Positions 1 to 5,175 of a stretch of DNA of 5,175 nucleotides are shown piece by piece (within the stretch, counting starts at the first letter, position 1; every line of letters starts with the position of its first letter). Source of the stretch: Dehalococcoidales bacterium. Lineage in GTDB: Bacteria > Chloroflexota > Dehalococcoidia > Dehalococcoidales > Fen-1064. Under the pieces are notes generated by a model. That model saw nothing but the letters and a program-made list of their open reading frames with translations, was not told the DNA's origin and did not search any database. Location: the NCBI GenBank assembly GCA_030667735.1, contig DAOUVG010000131.1, positions 1 through 5,175 of the forward strand, in the 5' to 3' direction. The position numbers and the translations under genes were made by a program.

Positions 1-180
1 ACTTTTCAAAGGGGAGTTCTGACAGACTGGGTGACAAGTGTTATCGTGACGTCGCTCACAACGCAGCCAGCAGTGTACGTGCCGGAACTGGTGGGACTGG
101 CAGTAGTCGTCTGGTTTGCCTGGGTACTGCTACGCAGAAAAACAATATTCGCCTTCCTCAGACACGGACAAATCAGGTAG
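1..180 (+). CDS. 3' end of an unidentified membrane protein gene (5' truncated by window edge)
   Basis: Frame 1 is open from the first base to a TAG at 178-180, giving 59 codons with no in-frame ATG, which fits the tail of a longer gene. The residues include a hydrophobic stretch at about 28-44 (VPELVGLAVVVWFAWVLL) followed at once by Arg-Arg-Lys and a basic, aromatic tail ending RHGQIR. This reads as a final transmembrane helix with a cytoplasmic C-terminus under the positive-inside rule. An earlier stretch at about 11-19 is mildly hydrophobic. I do not recognise the family. The gene ends 87 nt before the flavoprotein start, so co-transcription is possible but not shown. The competing antisense frame over 6-203 has no ribosome site and a low-complexity composition. 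The main doubt is whether so short a fragment is coding at all. Confidence 0.45.
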   Translation, partial: TFQRGVLTDWVTSVIVTSLTTQPAVYVPELVGLAVVVWFAWVLLRRKTIFAFLRHGQIR

Positions 181-205
181 CCAGGGCGGTCCCATCCGTC
201 CATTC

Positions 206-211
206 TACAAT
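206..211 (+). promoter_or_regulatory. Lone -10-like box upstream of the flavoprotein gene
   Basis: TACAAT matches the -10 consensus at 5 of 6 positions. Transcription would start near 218, about 50 nt before the ATG at 268, a leader length similar to the two better promoters in this window. No acceptable -35 hexamer lies 16-18 nt upstream (AGGGCG at 17 nt) and there is no TGn extension, so this is only a weak candidate. If used, it would exclude the TTG at 217 as a start codon. Confidence 0.25.
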
Positions 212-248
212 CTTTATTGGCGTTGCGGACAGTTAACGGAATCAGGGC

Positions 249-259
249 AGGAAAGGTGG
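249..259 (+). promoter_or_regulatory. Ribosome binding site that decides the flavoprotein start
   Basis: AGGAAAGGTGG ends 8 nt before the ATG at 268, with AGGTGG as the core. The in-frame upstream TTG at 217 has no purine-rich site before it. This supports translation from 268 rather than from the longer frame. Confidence 0.75.
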
Positions 260-267
260 CAAAGTTA

Positions 268-1968
268 ATGGACCAGCAGTTTCAAGGAGCAGCGGGTAGG
301 CCGAGGATACTGATAGTCGGGGGGGTGGCCGGGGGTGCATCCTGTGCGGCACGGGCGCGCCGGATGTCGGAGGAAGCAGAGATTATCATGTTCGAGCGAG
401 GGCCCTTCGTATCATTTGCCAACTGTGGCCTGCCCTATCACGTCGGTAACGTAATCCCGGATGAAGCGGACCTGCTTGTCGCCACACCGGAGCATTTCCG
501 GGCAAGGTTCAATATCGATGTCAGGGTACGGAACGAGGTCAGACTGATAGACCGGGATAGCAAAGAGGTGGAGGTAAAAGACCTGAACACAGGCAACGTC
601 TACCGCGAGAGCTACGATGCCCTGGTCCTTTCTCCCGGAGCAACTCCGATTCGCCCGCCCTTGCCGGGGATTAACCTCCCGGGCATCTTCACACTGCGGA
701 CCATTCCGGACAGCCGTGCAATAATGGAGTGGATTGACGGTCGCCAGGTGAAACGGGCCATCGTGGTGGGAGGAGGGTTCGTCGGGCTTGAGATGGTGGA
801 GAACCTGGCCAGGCGTGGTATATCTGTCGAAATCGTTGAGATGCTGCCGCAGGTGATGGCAGTACTTGACCAGGAGATGGCAGTACCCATCGAGGACCAT
901 CTGACCGCCAAAGGAGTTACCCTGCACCTGGGTGATGCTGTTGCCGGGTTCGAACCGGATGTAGATGGTAACCCCATCACTGTCCGTACCAAATCGGGGC
1001 AGGGGTACGCGTGCGACATGGTAATACTCGCAATTGGCGTTCGCCCCGAGGTAAAGCTGGCCGGAGATGCCGGACTTGAGATAGGGGAACTCGGGGGCAT
1101 ACGTGTCGACGACCGCATGCGCACCAGTGACGAAAGTATCTGGGCTGTGGGTGATGCCGTGGAGATCCGCGATGTGATAACCGGCCAATGGACGCTCCTT
1201 GCCCTCGCCGGTCCGGCCAATCGACAGGGGAGAATTGCTGCCGGTGCCATTATGGGGCGGGATTCTGTGTTTCGCGGGGTGCAGGGTACTGCCGTGTGCC
1301 GGGTCTTTGACCTGACGGTGGCGGCAACGGGTGCTTCGGAGAGGACGTTACGGCGAAACGGTATCAATGGTAAACCGGCTCAGTATGATAAGGTCTACCT
1401 GCATACTACCGACCACGTGGACTACTTCCCCGGTGCCAGTGACATGACGATAAAGCTGTTATTCTCGACCCCGGATGGAAAGGTTCTCGGTGCTCAGGCA
1501 ACAGGAGGGAATGGAGTGGCGAAACGCATCGACGTGCTCTCGATGGCAATACAAAAGGGGGCGACCGTCTTTGACCTGGAAGAAAGTGAGCTATGCTATG
1601 CGCCCCAATTTGGCGCTGCCAAAGACCCTGTGAACATAGCCGGGATGATTGCCGCCAACGCTCTCCGGGGAGATGCCCCATTAGTCCACTGGGAAGATAT
1701 CGACCGGGCACAGTCGATGATTATAGACGTCCGTACACCGGGTGAGTTTGAAGCTGGCCACGTCGAAGGGGCCGTAAATGTGCCTGTTGATGCGCTGCGG
1801 GGCAGGATGGAAGAACTGCCGCGTGACCGGGAGATAATGCCGTACTGCACAGTTGGCTACAGGTCCTACTTTGCCACTCGCATTCTGCGGCTTAACGGGT
1901 TCAATGTCCGGAACATCATTGGCGGTAAAACATCACACGATATCTATCAAAGACTCAGCCAGAGATAG
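268..1968 (+). CDS. CoA-disulfide reductase-type flavoprotein with C-terminal rhodanese domain (CoADR-RHD)
   Basis: The 566-residue protein belongs to the single-cysteine group of the FAD-dependent pyridine nucleotide-disulfide oxidoreductases. Residues 14-23 (ILIVGGVAGG) form the FAD dinucleotide-binding loop. SFANCGLPY at 49-57 carries the redox Cys53 typical of CoA-disulfide, NADH oxidase and polysulfide reductases. VVGGGFVGLE at 166-175 is the NAD(P)H loop, and Glu191 at the end of its second strand suggests a preference for NADH (inference). WAVGDA at 292-297 is the second FAD motif. CYAPQFGAAKDPVN at 443-456 is the dimer-interface segment, with Tyr444. A rhodanese domain fills about 470-566, with DVRTPGEF at 487-494, GHVEGAVNVP at 497-506 and a loop CTVGYRS starting at catalytic Cys527. 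The length matches the known fusions (about 550-570). Family members reduce CoA disulfide, CoA persulfide or polysulfide in the cytoplasm; which one applies here is not visible. An in-frame TTG at 217 would add 17 unsupported residues. Confidence 0.93.
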   Translation: MDQQFQGAAGRPRILIVGGVAGGASCAARARRMSEEAEIIMFERGPFVSFANCGLPYHVGNVIPDEADLLVATPEHFRARFNIDVRVRNEVRLIDRDSKEVEVKDLNTGNVYRESYDALVLSPGATPIRPPLPGINLPGIFTLRTIPDSRAIMEWIDGRQVKRAIVVGGGFVGLEMVENLARRGISVEIVEMLPQVMAVLDQEMAVPIEDHLTAKGVTLHLGDAVAGFEPDVDGNPITVRTKSGQGYACDMVILAIGVRPEVKLAGDAGLEIGELGGIRVDDRMRTSDESIWAVGDAVEIRDVITGQWTLLALAGPANRQGRIAAGAIMGRDSVFRGVQGTAVCRVFDLTVAATGASERTLRRNGINGKPAQYDKVYLHTTDHVDYFPGASDMTIKLLFSTPDGKVLGAQATGGNGVAKRIDVLSMAIQKGATVFDLEESELCYAPQFGAAKDPVNIAGMIAANALRGDAPLVHWEDIDRAQSMIIDVRTPGEFEAGHVEGAVNVPVDALRGRMEELPRDREIMPYCTVGYRSYFATRILRLNGFNVRNIIGGKTSHDIYQRLSQR

Positions 1969-1989
1969 GGTCTGAAGAGCCTATGGCTG
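1956..1989. terminator. Candidate bidirectional terminator hairpin spanning both convergent stop codons
   Basis: CAGCC (1956-1960) pairs with GGCTG (1985-1989), and ATAGG (1965-1969) pairs with CCTAT (1980-1984). This leaves a 4-nt bulge on the left side and a 10-nt loop. The TAG stop of the flavoprotein (1966-1968) and the stop of the minus-strand kinase (1981-1983) lie in opposing arms. Neither strand has a strong T-run directly after the stem; the minus strand reads TCTTTG a few bases on. On the plus strand a second small stem, AGCG(GCC)CGCT at 2000-2010, is followed by TTT and may add to termination. The pairing is visible; the terminator function is inference. Confidence 0.4.
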
Positions 1990-2838
1990 TCTGAAAATCA
2001 GCGGCCCGCTTTTCTCCAGTTTGGCGGTTGCCGTTCTGGCAGCGAATTCCCCCACTTTACCGGGGTCACTCATGGCCTGCCTCAGAAAGAGATAGCCGGC
2101 CATGTAGGTATCGCCACACCCTGTGGGGTCGACCAGTCTCCGGGGAGGAAAGGCGGGAATATCATAGAACCGGTCCCCGCTATAGATTAGCGAACCCCGG
2201 TTACCGCGAGTGATAATGACCTCTGCCGGACCGTATTCGGACAGCCTGAGCGCCATTCGTCTCAGGTCTTCTTCGTGCGACAGGACACGTGCCTCTTCTT
2301 CGTCAGTCTTCAGGATGGTGACCAGTCGCAGGGCTTCTTCTTTGTCCGGCCAGTCCGTCAACCGCACCTGTCCTTCATTACTATCGGCTGTCTCACTCTC
2401 TCTAAGGAAGCCCTGCACATCCAGAGAAACGACGGACCTTTCAGCAAGAGACACTATTACTTCCAGAGGGACATCTTCTCTGGTCAACGGGCCGAGATGG
2501 AAGACCTTGGCCTGAATCCCCTCGACATCTTCAGTAGTGAACGGGAGCGCAACACCGGTTACCTTCTGCCGTCTCTGCTCCATTCCTTCCGGGTAGATGT
2601 TTATGAAGGTGGTCGTTTGCGGACTCTCCCTGAGAAAAACGTCGACCTTATCCCGGTACAGACAGTCAAGGAGATTCCTGTCATGTTCATTGAGCCTGGT
2701 GACTACTGCCACGTCCATACCCAGACTCTTCATAGCCAGTGATGAATAGCAGGCAGTACCACCGGGCATCTCCGTTTGCCTGGTGCCAATATTCACTATA
2801 TCCCTGGTGACGTGTCCAACCACGCAGACATCGAACAT
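1981..2838 (-). CDS. PfkB/ribokinase-family carbohydrate (or nucleoside-like) kinase, substrate unknown
   Basis: This 285-residue protein should be a soluble ATP-dependent kinase that phosphorylates a hydroxyl of a small sugar, polyol or nucleoside. The start sits directly on the first Rossmann strand (FDVCVVGHVTRD, 2-13). MPGGTACYSSLAM at 24-36 is the N-terminal PfkB substrate-binding glycine pair. KTDEEEA at 177-183 corresponds to the family's NxxE Mg/phosphate region. ITRGNRGS at 209-216 is the ATP-site TxGxxG turn. DPTGCGDTYMAGY at 237-249 is PfkB signature 2, with anion-hole glycines and catalytic base Asp243. The length is slightly below the usual 300-330, so the lid may be reduced. Upstream, GAGGAG lies 11 nt and AGGT 5 nt before the ATG. 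The gene converges on the flavoprotein gene (12-nt gap) and diverges from the amidohydrolase gene (190-nt gap), suggesting shared control with the latter. The motifs do not settle ribokinase, adenosine kinase or inositol kinase activity. Confidence 0.9.
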   Translation of the reverse strand: MFDVCVVGHVTRDIVNIGTRQTEMPGGTACYSSLAMKSLGMDVAVVTRLNEHDRNLLDCLYRDKVDVFLRESPQTTTFINIYPEGMEQRRQKVTGVALPFTTEDVEGIQAKVFHLGPLTREDVPLEVIVSLAERSVVSLDVQGFLRESETADSNEGQVRLTDWPDKEEALRLVTILKTDEEEARVLSHEEDLRRMALRLSEYGPAEVIITRGNRGSLIYSGDRFYDIPAFPPRRLVDPTGCGDTYMAGYLFLRQAMSDPGKVGEFAARTATAKLEKSGPLIFRQP

Positions 2839-2886
2839 GGTCTACCTGGCTCCTCGCAGCAGAATCAACCCTGGGCAGCTTCAGTA

Positions 2887-2904
2887 AATACCCGCGCGAG
2901 TATT
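2887..2904. promoter_or_regulatory. 18-bp near-palindrome in the divergent intergenic region, possible operator
   Basis: AATACCCGCGCGAGTATT has arms AATAC/GTATT around a self-complementary CGCGCG core. Eight of nine base pairs match; only C2892/A2899 fails. It sits between the kinase and amidohydrolase genes, about 49 bp from the kinase start and about 50 bp upstream of the amidohydrolase -35 box, a position that could affect both promoters. The right arm CGAGTATT recurs in inverted form as AATACTCG at 2997-3004, just after the predicted amidohydrolase transcription start. I do not match it to any regulator. Confidence 0.35.
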
Positions 2905-2952
2905 AGAATATCACCCTTTGAGTGGAATCGCCATTACGGACCAATCACGGAC

Positions 2953-2981
2953 TTGACGACACGAAGGTCGGGCCTTAATAT
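2953..2981 (+). promoter_or_regulatory. Sigma70-type promoter for the amidohydrolase gene
   Basis: TTGACG (2953-2958; 5 of 6 matches to consensus) and TAATAT (2976-2981; 4 of 6) are separated by exactly 17 nt. Transcription would begin near 2988, giving a leader of about 40 nt that contains the GGGAGGG ribosome site. Confidence 0.6.
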
Positions 2982-3014
2982 AGTCACACTGGCCGAAATA
3001 CTCGGCGAGAAGAA

Positions 3015-3021
3015 GGGAGGG
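3015..3021 (+). promoter_or_regulatory. Ribosome binding site of the amidohydrolase gene
   Basis: GGGAGGG lies 7 nt before the ATG at 3029, separated by an A-rich spacer. It fixes the start and argues for efficient initiation. Confidence 0.75.
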
Positions 3022-3028
3022 AATAAAA

Positions 3029-4171
3029 ATGAACTGTGTTCGCGCCAGGACAATCTATACCGGGAAGGCGGTCGAGCAGGATGCTTATCTCCTGTTTGAA
3101 GGTCAGAAAGTCGCGGAGGTCTCCAGAATGCCAGGAGGCTCTCTTCTGGGAGAGTTCGACGTTATCACGCCAGCCTTCATTGACCCTCACAGCCACATCG
3201 GGATGAGCCGTGCCGGTGAACCCAGCGATGAGGCGGAGTCGAACGAGCATATGCAGTCGATTCTTGCCCTGCCTGACGCACTCGATTCCGTTCAGATAGA
3301 CGACACCGCCTTCCAGGATGCGGTGGAGATGGGGGTCCTGTACTCATGCGTCGTGCCGGGTAGCGGCAACATTATTGGCGGACTCTCTGCGGTAATTCGC
3401 AACTACGCGAAGAACAGCACCGATGCTCTGATTACGCGTGCTGGAGTCAAGGCCGCCTTCGGCTATAACCCGATGTCCACCCGGGACTGGAAAGGAGAAC
3501 GCCCGTCGACGCGCATGGGAGCGCTGGCCATACTTCGCACCAGACTGGACGAGGTGCGCCAGAAAATAGAGAAGCACCGCAGGGCGAAAGGCGTGAAGAA
3601 GGAGGAGGTCACCTTTTCCGCGGCGGAAGTGGTGCTGCGGGACCTGCTCGAAGGCAAGCACGTCCTGCGTGCCCACGTACATAAGATAGACGATATCGCG
3701 GCGCTGCTCCGAATTGTCGACGAGTTCAAGCTCAAGGTAACGGTGGAGCATGCCATGGACGTGCACCAGCCGGAGACCTTCCGGGAGCTGAAGAAAAGAA
3801 ATATTCCGGTCACCTATGGTCCGGTTGATGCGTTTGCCTATAAGGTGGAGCTCAAACATGAGAGCTGGCGAAACATCCGCCATCTCCTTGATTCCGGAGT
3901 CCAGTTTGGCCTGATGAGTGACCATCCGGTCACGCCTTCTCGACAGCTCTTCTTGCAGACCCGCTGGTTCACGCGGGCAGGGATTTCCAGGCAAGAGGCA
4001 GTCGAGTTGGTCTCGCGCCGGAATGCAGAGATTATCGGCGTCGACAGTGTGCTGGGTACGCTCGAGGGGGGAAAGTGGGCCTCGTTCGTCTGCTGGAATG
4101 GTGACCCGTTCGACCTGACAGCCTATCCCGTGGCGGTATATGGGGAGGGTGAGCTGCTCTTCTCCGAGTGA
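3029..4171 (+). CDS. Metal-dependent amidohydrolase, imidazolonepropionase-like (COG1228) group
   Basis: The 380-residue protein has the composite amidohydrolase layout: a small N-terminal beta-sandwich (about 1-45), a TIM barrel (about 46-335) and a C-terminal strand segment closing the sandwich (about 336-380). Visible metal and catalytic positions are H54 and H56 in DPHSHIGM, H216 and H218 in RAHVHKIDD, H241 in VEHAMD and D298 in MSDHP. VPGSGNIIGG at 109-118 and the pair AHVHKIDD/EHAMD are typical of the hydrolase subgroup related to imidazolonepropionase and Xaa-Pro dipeptidase-like enzymes. GTLEGGKWASFVCWNGDPFD at 343-362 is the usual C-terminal signature. A charged helix fills about 165-195. 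The protein has no signal peptide and should be cytoplasmic, hydrolysing a C-N bond in a cyclic or linear amide. No histidine-degradation genes are nearby, so a hutI assignment is not warranted. It has its own promoter and is divergent from the kinase, with which it may share a pathway. Confidence 0.9.
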   Translation: MNCVRARTIYTGKAVEQDAYLLFEGQKVAEVSRMPGGSLLGEFDVITPAFIDPHSHIGMSRAGEPSDEAESNEHMQSILALPDALDSVQIDDTAFQDAVEMGVLYSCVVPGSGNIIGGLSAVIRNYAKNSTDALITRAGVKAAFGYNPMSTRDWKGERPSTRMGALAILRTRLDEVRQKIEKHRRAKGVKKEEVTFSAAEVVLRDLLEGKHVLRAHVHKIDDIAALLRIVDEFKLKVTVEHAMDVHQPETFRELKKRNIPVTYGPVDAFAYKVELKHESWRNIRHLLDSGVQFGLMSDHPVTPSRQLFLQTRWFTRAGISRQEAVELVSRRNAEIIGVDSVLGTLEGGKWASFVCWNGDPFDLTAYPVAVYGEGELLFSE

Positions 4172-4179
4172 GGCTATGG

Positions 4180-4217
4180 GGGTCTGAGGGAGCGGGACCC
4201 GAACGGGGAAGCCGTTT
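4180..4217 (+). terminator. Two weak adjacent hairpins after the amidohydrolase gene
   Basis: GGGTC (4180-4184) can pair with GACCC (4196-4200) across an 11-nt loop. AACGG (4202-4206) can pair with CCGTT (4212-4216) across a 5-nt loop, followed by only TTCTG. The absence of a real T-tract makes intrinsic termination doubtful, but nothing else in the gap looks like a terminator. Confidence 0.22.
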
Positions 4218-4238
4218 CTGTGGTTTCGCCTTGCAGAA

Positions 4239-4267
4239 TTGACAAATGACCTGCGAAGTCCTACATT
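4239..4267 (+). promoter_or_regulatory. Sigma70-type promoter for the NYN-domain gene
   Basis: A perfect -35 box TTGACA (4239-4244) is followed after exactly 17 nt by TACATT (4262-4267; 4 of 6 matches to the -10 consensus). Transcription would start near 4274, leaving a leader of about 50 nt before the ATG at 4324. The gene is therefore probably its own transcription unit rather than a tail of the amidohydrolase unit. Confidence 0.6.
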
Positions 4268-4314
4268 GGATTCCAGATGAACCGGACGGATTTAATGACA
4301 AGCGATTCCGGTGT

Positions 4315-4320
4315 GGAGGT
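4315..4320 (+). promoter_or_regulatory. Strong but closely spaced ribosome binding site of the NYN gene
   Basis: GGAGGT is separated from the ATG at 4324 by only three A residues, shorter than the usual 5-9 nt. No later start is plausible because the next in-frame GTG lies inside the first beta strand of the NYN domain. Initiation may be somewhat weakened by the spacing. Confidence 0.6.
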
Positions 4321-4323
4321 AAA

Positions 4324-5175
4324 ATGACAACTATTGCTTCTTCGACTGACCGGCAGATTGCCGTGCTCGTTGATGTTGAAAACGTTGGTCTATCTTCGAT
4401 ACAGTGGCTCTTCGACCAGTTGGCAGATATCGGGCGGATAATTGTGAAGCGGGCTTATGGCGATTGGTCAGTGGCTGGCAACAAACGTGACCAGCTTCTG
4501 GAGTTGGGCATTGAAGCAATCCAGGTATTCCATGCAACCCCATCGGGCAAGAACACTAGCGACATACGCCTGGGAATTGACGCCGTCGACCTGCTGTACC
4601 AGTCTACGGTTGACACTTTTGTCATCGTATCCGCAGATAGTGATTTCGTGCCCCTGGTAAGCAGACTTCGGGCGGCCGGAAAAATGGTAATCGGTGCCGG
4701 TGATAAGAAGAATGCCCCGCACTCGCTGGTAATATCGTGTGACCGGTACTACTACCTGGAGAAGCAAGCGAAGCCGCGGACCACGGTACGCAGGGGAAGG
4801 GGAGGTAGCCCCGATGCTCTCCTTACCCGTGCCGTAGAGGCCACAATGGATGAGCAGGGCAGGGTGGTCGGGAGCAAGCTTCACCAGGCCCTGCAACGTC
4901 TCGACCCGAGCTTCAGCTTTCGTGTACTGGGTCATTCCACCTTCACCAGGTACCTTGAGGCGTCCCCCGGCGTAAAAGTTACCCGACCGGGAGGGGCGGG
5001 AGACGTAACCGTTGAACTCGCTGAGACAGCTACAGTGCCTGCGCCTGCGCCTGTTCCCGAAGTTACCGATACGGGATGGGATGTCAGGATAGACGCCGCC
5101 TGGTCAAAGCGGGCTGCCGCATCTGGAGACCGGATTCCCGGACCCAACGCTGCCGGTGATGCTGCAAAGTTCCTC
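4324..5175 (+). CDS. NYN (LabA/DUF88-like, PIN-fold) putative RNase with OST-HTH/LOTUS domain, 3' truncated by window edge
   Basis: The frame runs 284 codons from ATG to the window edge without a stop. Residues 11-147 form a NYN domain, a PIN-like metal-dependent nuclease fold. LVDVEN at 15-20 gives Asp17 and Asn20, KNTSDIRLGIDAV at 76-88 gives Asp80 and Asp86, and SADSDFVPL at 103-111 gives Asp105 and Asp107, so the acidic cluster expected for Mg/Mn-dependent RNA cleavage is intact. After a basic linker (about 148-159, RTTVRRGRGG), residues 160-232 match the OST-HTH/LOTUS winged-helix pattern, including LLTRAVEA, KLHQALQRLDPSF and FTRYLEASPGVKV. LOTUS domains are known RNA binders, some preferring G-rich or G-quadruplex RNA. 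An Ala-Pro linker (about 238-247) leads into GWDVRIDAAWSKRA and beyond, a further C-terminal unit cut off here. Inferred role: cytoplasmic RNA processing or decay with LOTUS-guided binding. The RNA target is unknown. Confidence 0.88.
   Translation, partial: MTTIASSTDRQIAVLVDVENVGLSSIQWLFDQLADIGRIIVKRAYGDWSVAGNKRDQLLELGIEAIQVFHATPSGKNTSDIRLGIDAVDLLYQSTVDTFVIVSADSDFVPLVSRLRAAGKMVIGAGDKKNAPHSLVISCDRYYYLEKQAKPRTTVRRGRGGSPDALLTRAVEATMDEQGRVVGSKLHQALQRLDPSFSFRVLGHSTFTRYLEASPGVKVTRPGGAGDVTVELAETATVPAPAPVPEVTDTGWDVRIDAAWSKRAAASGDRIPGPNAAGDAAKFL
5037..5054 (+). repeat. Three copies of a 6-bp tandem repeat encoding an Ala-Pro linker
   Basis: GCCTGC, GCCTGC and GCCTGT lie head to tail inside the NYN-LOTUS gene and encode the Pro-Ala-Pro-Ala-Pro-Val linker between the LOTUS domain and the C-terminal unit. 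Because the unit is six bases, copy-number change would lengthen or shorten the linker without shifting frame. Confidence 0.6.

Noticed and set aside
6..203. 65-residue minus-strand open frame at the left edge
   Set aside because: There is no ribosome site before its ATG, and the Ser/Thr-rich translation fits no family. The plus-strand frame with a membrane helix is the better reading.
412..1188. 258-residue minus-strand open frame inside the flavoprotein gene
   Set aside because: It lies wholly opposite a clear FAD-enzyme frame, has no recognisable domain, and its His/Cys-rich composition is that of an antisense shadow. The same holds for the minus-strand frame at 612-1367.
2275..2742. 155-residue plus-strand open frame opposite the kinase
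   Set aside because: It overlaps the PfkB motifs in antisense, lacks a ribosome site and has no coherent domain.
2839..2950. A minus-strand promoter for the kinase, with TATTCT as -10
   Set aside because: The best -35 at 17-nt spacing (TGGCGA) matches only 3 of 6 positions, too weak to annotate although a promoter must lie in this area.
2776..3099. 107-residue plus-strand frame bridging the divergent intergenic region
   Set aside because: It begins inside the kinase gene and runs through the amidohydrolase promoter, ribosome site and first codons in a different frame.
3344..3994. 216-residue minus-strand frame inside the amidohydrolase gene
   Set aside because: It is opposite intact HxH, HVH and SDH metal motifs, so it is a shadow.
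3029..4171. Naming the amidohydrolase hutI (imidazolonepropionase)
   Set aside because: There are no hutH, hutU or hutG neighbours, and the motifs fit the broader COG1228 group as well as hutI. Family-level naming is all that can be supported.
1..5175. CRISPR arrays, tRNA or rRNA genes, insertion sequences
   Set aside because: I saw no regularly spaced direct repeats, cloverleaf-like sequence, rRNA signature or transposase motif on either strand.

Overview
The window looks bacterial. It has strong Shine-Dalgarno sites (GGGAGGG, GGAGGT, AGGTGG), two sigma70-type promoters with 17-nt spacers, compact intergenic regions and four recognisable bacterial protein families. The DNA is moderately GC-rich by eye and uses AGG and ATA codons freely. 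That would suit an environmental anaerobe such as a Chloroflexota (Dehalococcoidia) or deltaproteobacterial lineage, but the sequence alone does not prove a taxon.

Layout, left to right. Positions 1-180 (+) hold the 3' end of a reading frame with a C-terminal membrane segment, unidentified. Positions 268-1968 (+) encode a CoA-disulfide reductase-type flavoprotein fused to a C-terminal rhodanese domain (CoADR-RHD class), with both catalytic cysteines visible. Positions 1981-2838 (-) encode a PfkB/ribokinase-family small-molecule kinase that converges on the flavoprotein gene with a 12-nt gap. An imperfect hairpin spans both stop codons. A 190-nt divergent intergenic region (2839-3028) carries an 18-bp near-palindrome and a good promoter for the next gene. 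Positions 3029-4171 (+) encode a metal-dependent amidohydrolase of the imidazolonepropionase-like (COG1228) group. A 152-nt gap with a consensus -35 promoter leads to 4324-5175 (+), a NYN (LabA/DUF88, PIN-like) putative RNase with an OST-HTH/LOTUS domain, open at the right edge.

How they might work together: the flavoprotein-rhodanese handles low-molecular-weight disulfides, persulfides or polysulfide. The divergent kinase and amidohydrolase share a regulatory region and could serve one unidentified catabolic or salvage route. The NYN-LOTUS protein is a separate transcription unit, probably in RNA metabolism. No mobile element, CRISPR array, tRNA or rRNA is visible. I do not see a convincing new multi-gene system. 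The points most worth checking are the NYN-LOTUS protein's C-terminal extension, the shared control region of the kinase/amidohydrolase pair, and the hairpin that embeds both stop codons.
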